Positions 6,605 through 6,969 of a stretch of 6,969 nt of DNA are shown piece by piece. The stretch covers positions 1-6,969 of the forward strand of contig JALRFC010000092.1 in assembly GCA_023253875.1 (NCBI GenBank), in the 5' to 3' direction. How positions within the stretch are numbered: the first letter of the stretch is position 1; each line of letters opens with the position of its first letter. This DNA is from Candidatus Kapaibacterium sp. (GTDB lineage Bacteria; Bacteroidota; Ignavibacteria; Kapaibacteriales; UBA961). The notes below the pieces were generated by a model. It was not told the DNA's origin, made no database searches, and saw only the letters and a program-made list of their open reading frames with translations. Made by a program: the position numbers and the translations under genes.

Positions 6605-6969
6605 TGTCATTACTTGCAGATTTACATACACATACCACATTTTCCGATGGGATACTCTCCCCGGAACAACTCTTGGATAAAGCCAAGAGCGTAGGTCTGC
6701 ATTCATTGGCGATCACCGATCATGATACAATGCAAGGTTATATTCATGCAGTTGATTATGCTCAACAAATTGGAATTCAATTGATTCCGGGATTGGAATT
6801 AAGTTGTTATGAACAAGGTAGAGATTATCATTTATTAGGATTCTTCACTGATCCTGAAAATCCTCAGCTCAATCATTATCTCACTATGTTCAAACATGAA
6901 AGAGCGAAAAGAGCAGAGAGAATCGTCAAAAAATTGAATAATGCCAATATGTCCATCACTATGGATGAT
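6601..6969 (+). CDS. PHP-domain phosphoesterase (RNase AM / nucleoside 3',5'-bisphosphate phosphatase-like), 3'-truncated by window edge
   Basis: The first 123 codons of a cytoplasmic metal-dependent phosphoesterase of the PHP superfamily; the rest is outside the window. Visible motifs, numbered from ATG 6601, are the metal-binding HTH (H9, H11) in ADLHTHTTFSDG, ITDHD (38-42, with D40 and H41), and the metal-ligand Glu in PGLELS. The start, spacing and later HLLGFF and ERAKRAERI segments resemble E. coli YciV/TrpH (RNase AM), which trims 5' ends of structured RNAs and hydrolyses nucleoside 3',5'-bisphosphates; the family is well supported, the substrate is inferred. The start overlaps the proS stop as ATGA (6601-6604). 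A second in-frame ATG follows immediately at 6604, so either codon could initiate. The overlap suggests the two genes share an mRNA and are translationally coupled. Confidence 0.93.
   Translation, partial: MMSLLADLHTHTTFSDGILSPEQLLDKAKSVGLHSLAITDHDTMQGYIHAVDYAQQIGIQLIPGLELSCYEQGRDYHLLGFFTDPENPQLNHYLTMFKHERAKRAERIVKKLNNANMSITMDD

Overview
The window holds six protein genes and essentially no spare DNA. It reads as ordinary chromosome from an AT-rich (about 40% GC by eye) diderm bacterium. The best taxonomic clue is the large OmpA-family protein: an outer-membrane barrel, a Pro-rich linker and two OmpA-like domains separated by a beta-rich segment, with a 'DNSLPEGRYYCRT' ending. From memory this resembles proteins of the Chlorobiota / Ignavibacteria / Kapabacteria side of the FCB group. 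The signal peptide ending in A|Q and the weak or missing Shine-Dalgarno sequences fit that group. This placement is an inference; no database search was possible.

Layout. (1) 1-966 (+) is the 3' part of an rRNA uracil-5 methyltransferase of the TrmA/RlmC/RlmD family, cut by the left edge. (2) 1016-3022 (+) is the OmpA-family cell-envelope protein. (3) On the minus strand, a two-gene unit (4705 down to 3001) encodes first an outer-membrane beta-barrel with one N-terminal c-type haem motif, then a Tat-exported Rieske 2Fe-2S protein with a lipobox. The Rieske gene overlaps the end of the OmpA gene tail to tail by 22 bp. (4) A 165-bp divergent intergenic region (4706-4870) must hold the promoters for both directions. 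(5) 4871-6604 (+) is a complete prolyl-tRNA synthetase of the bacterial type with an editing insertion. (6) 6601-6969 (+) is the start of a PHP-domain phosphoesterase that overlaps the end of proS by ATGA and runs off the right edge.

How the genes work together. The methyltransferase and ProS are translation housekeeping genes. The PHP protein is probably co-translated with ProS. The OmpA protein should tie the outer membrane to peptidoglycan. The part most worth following up is the Rieske plus monohaem-barrel pair, which looks like a small envelope redox module: two electron carriers predicted on the periplasmic side, one lipid-anchored and one attached to an outer-membrane barrel, with no bc1/b6f cytochrome b gene next to them in this window. 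The Rieske cluster-binding loop lacks the Ser and Tyr that raise the redox potential in mitochondrial-type Rieske proteins. I found no mobile elements, CRISPR arrays, tRNA or rRNA genes, or convincing terminators.
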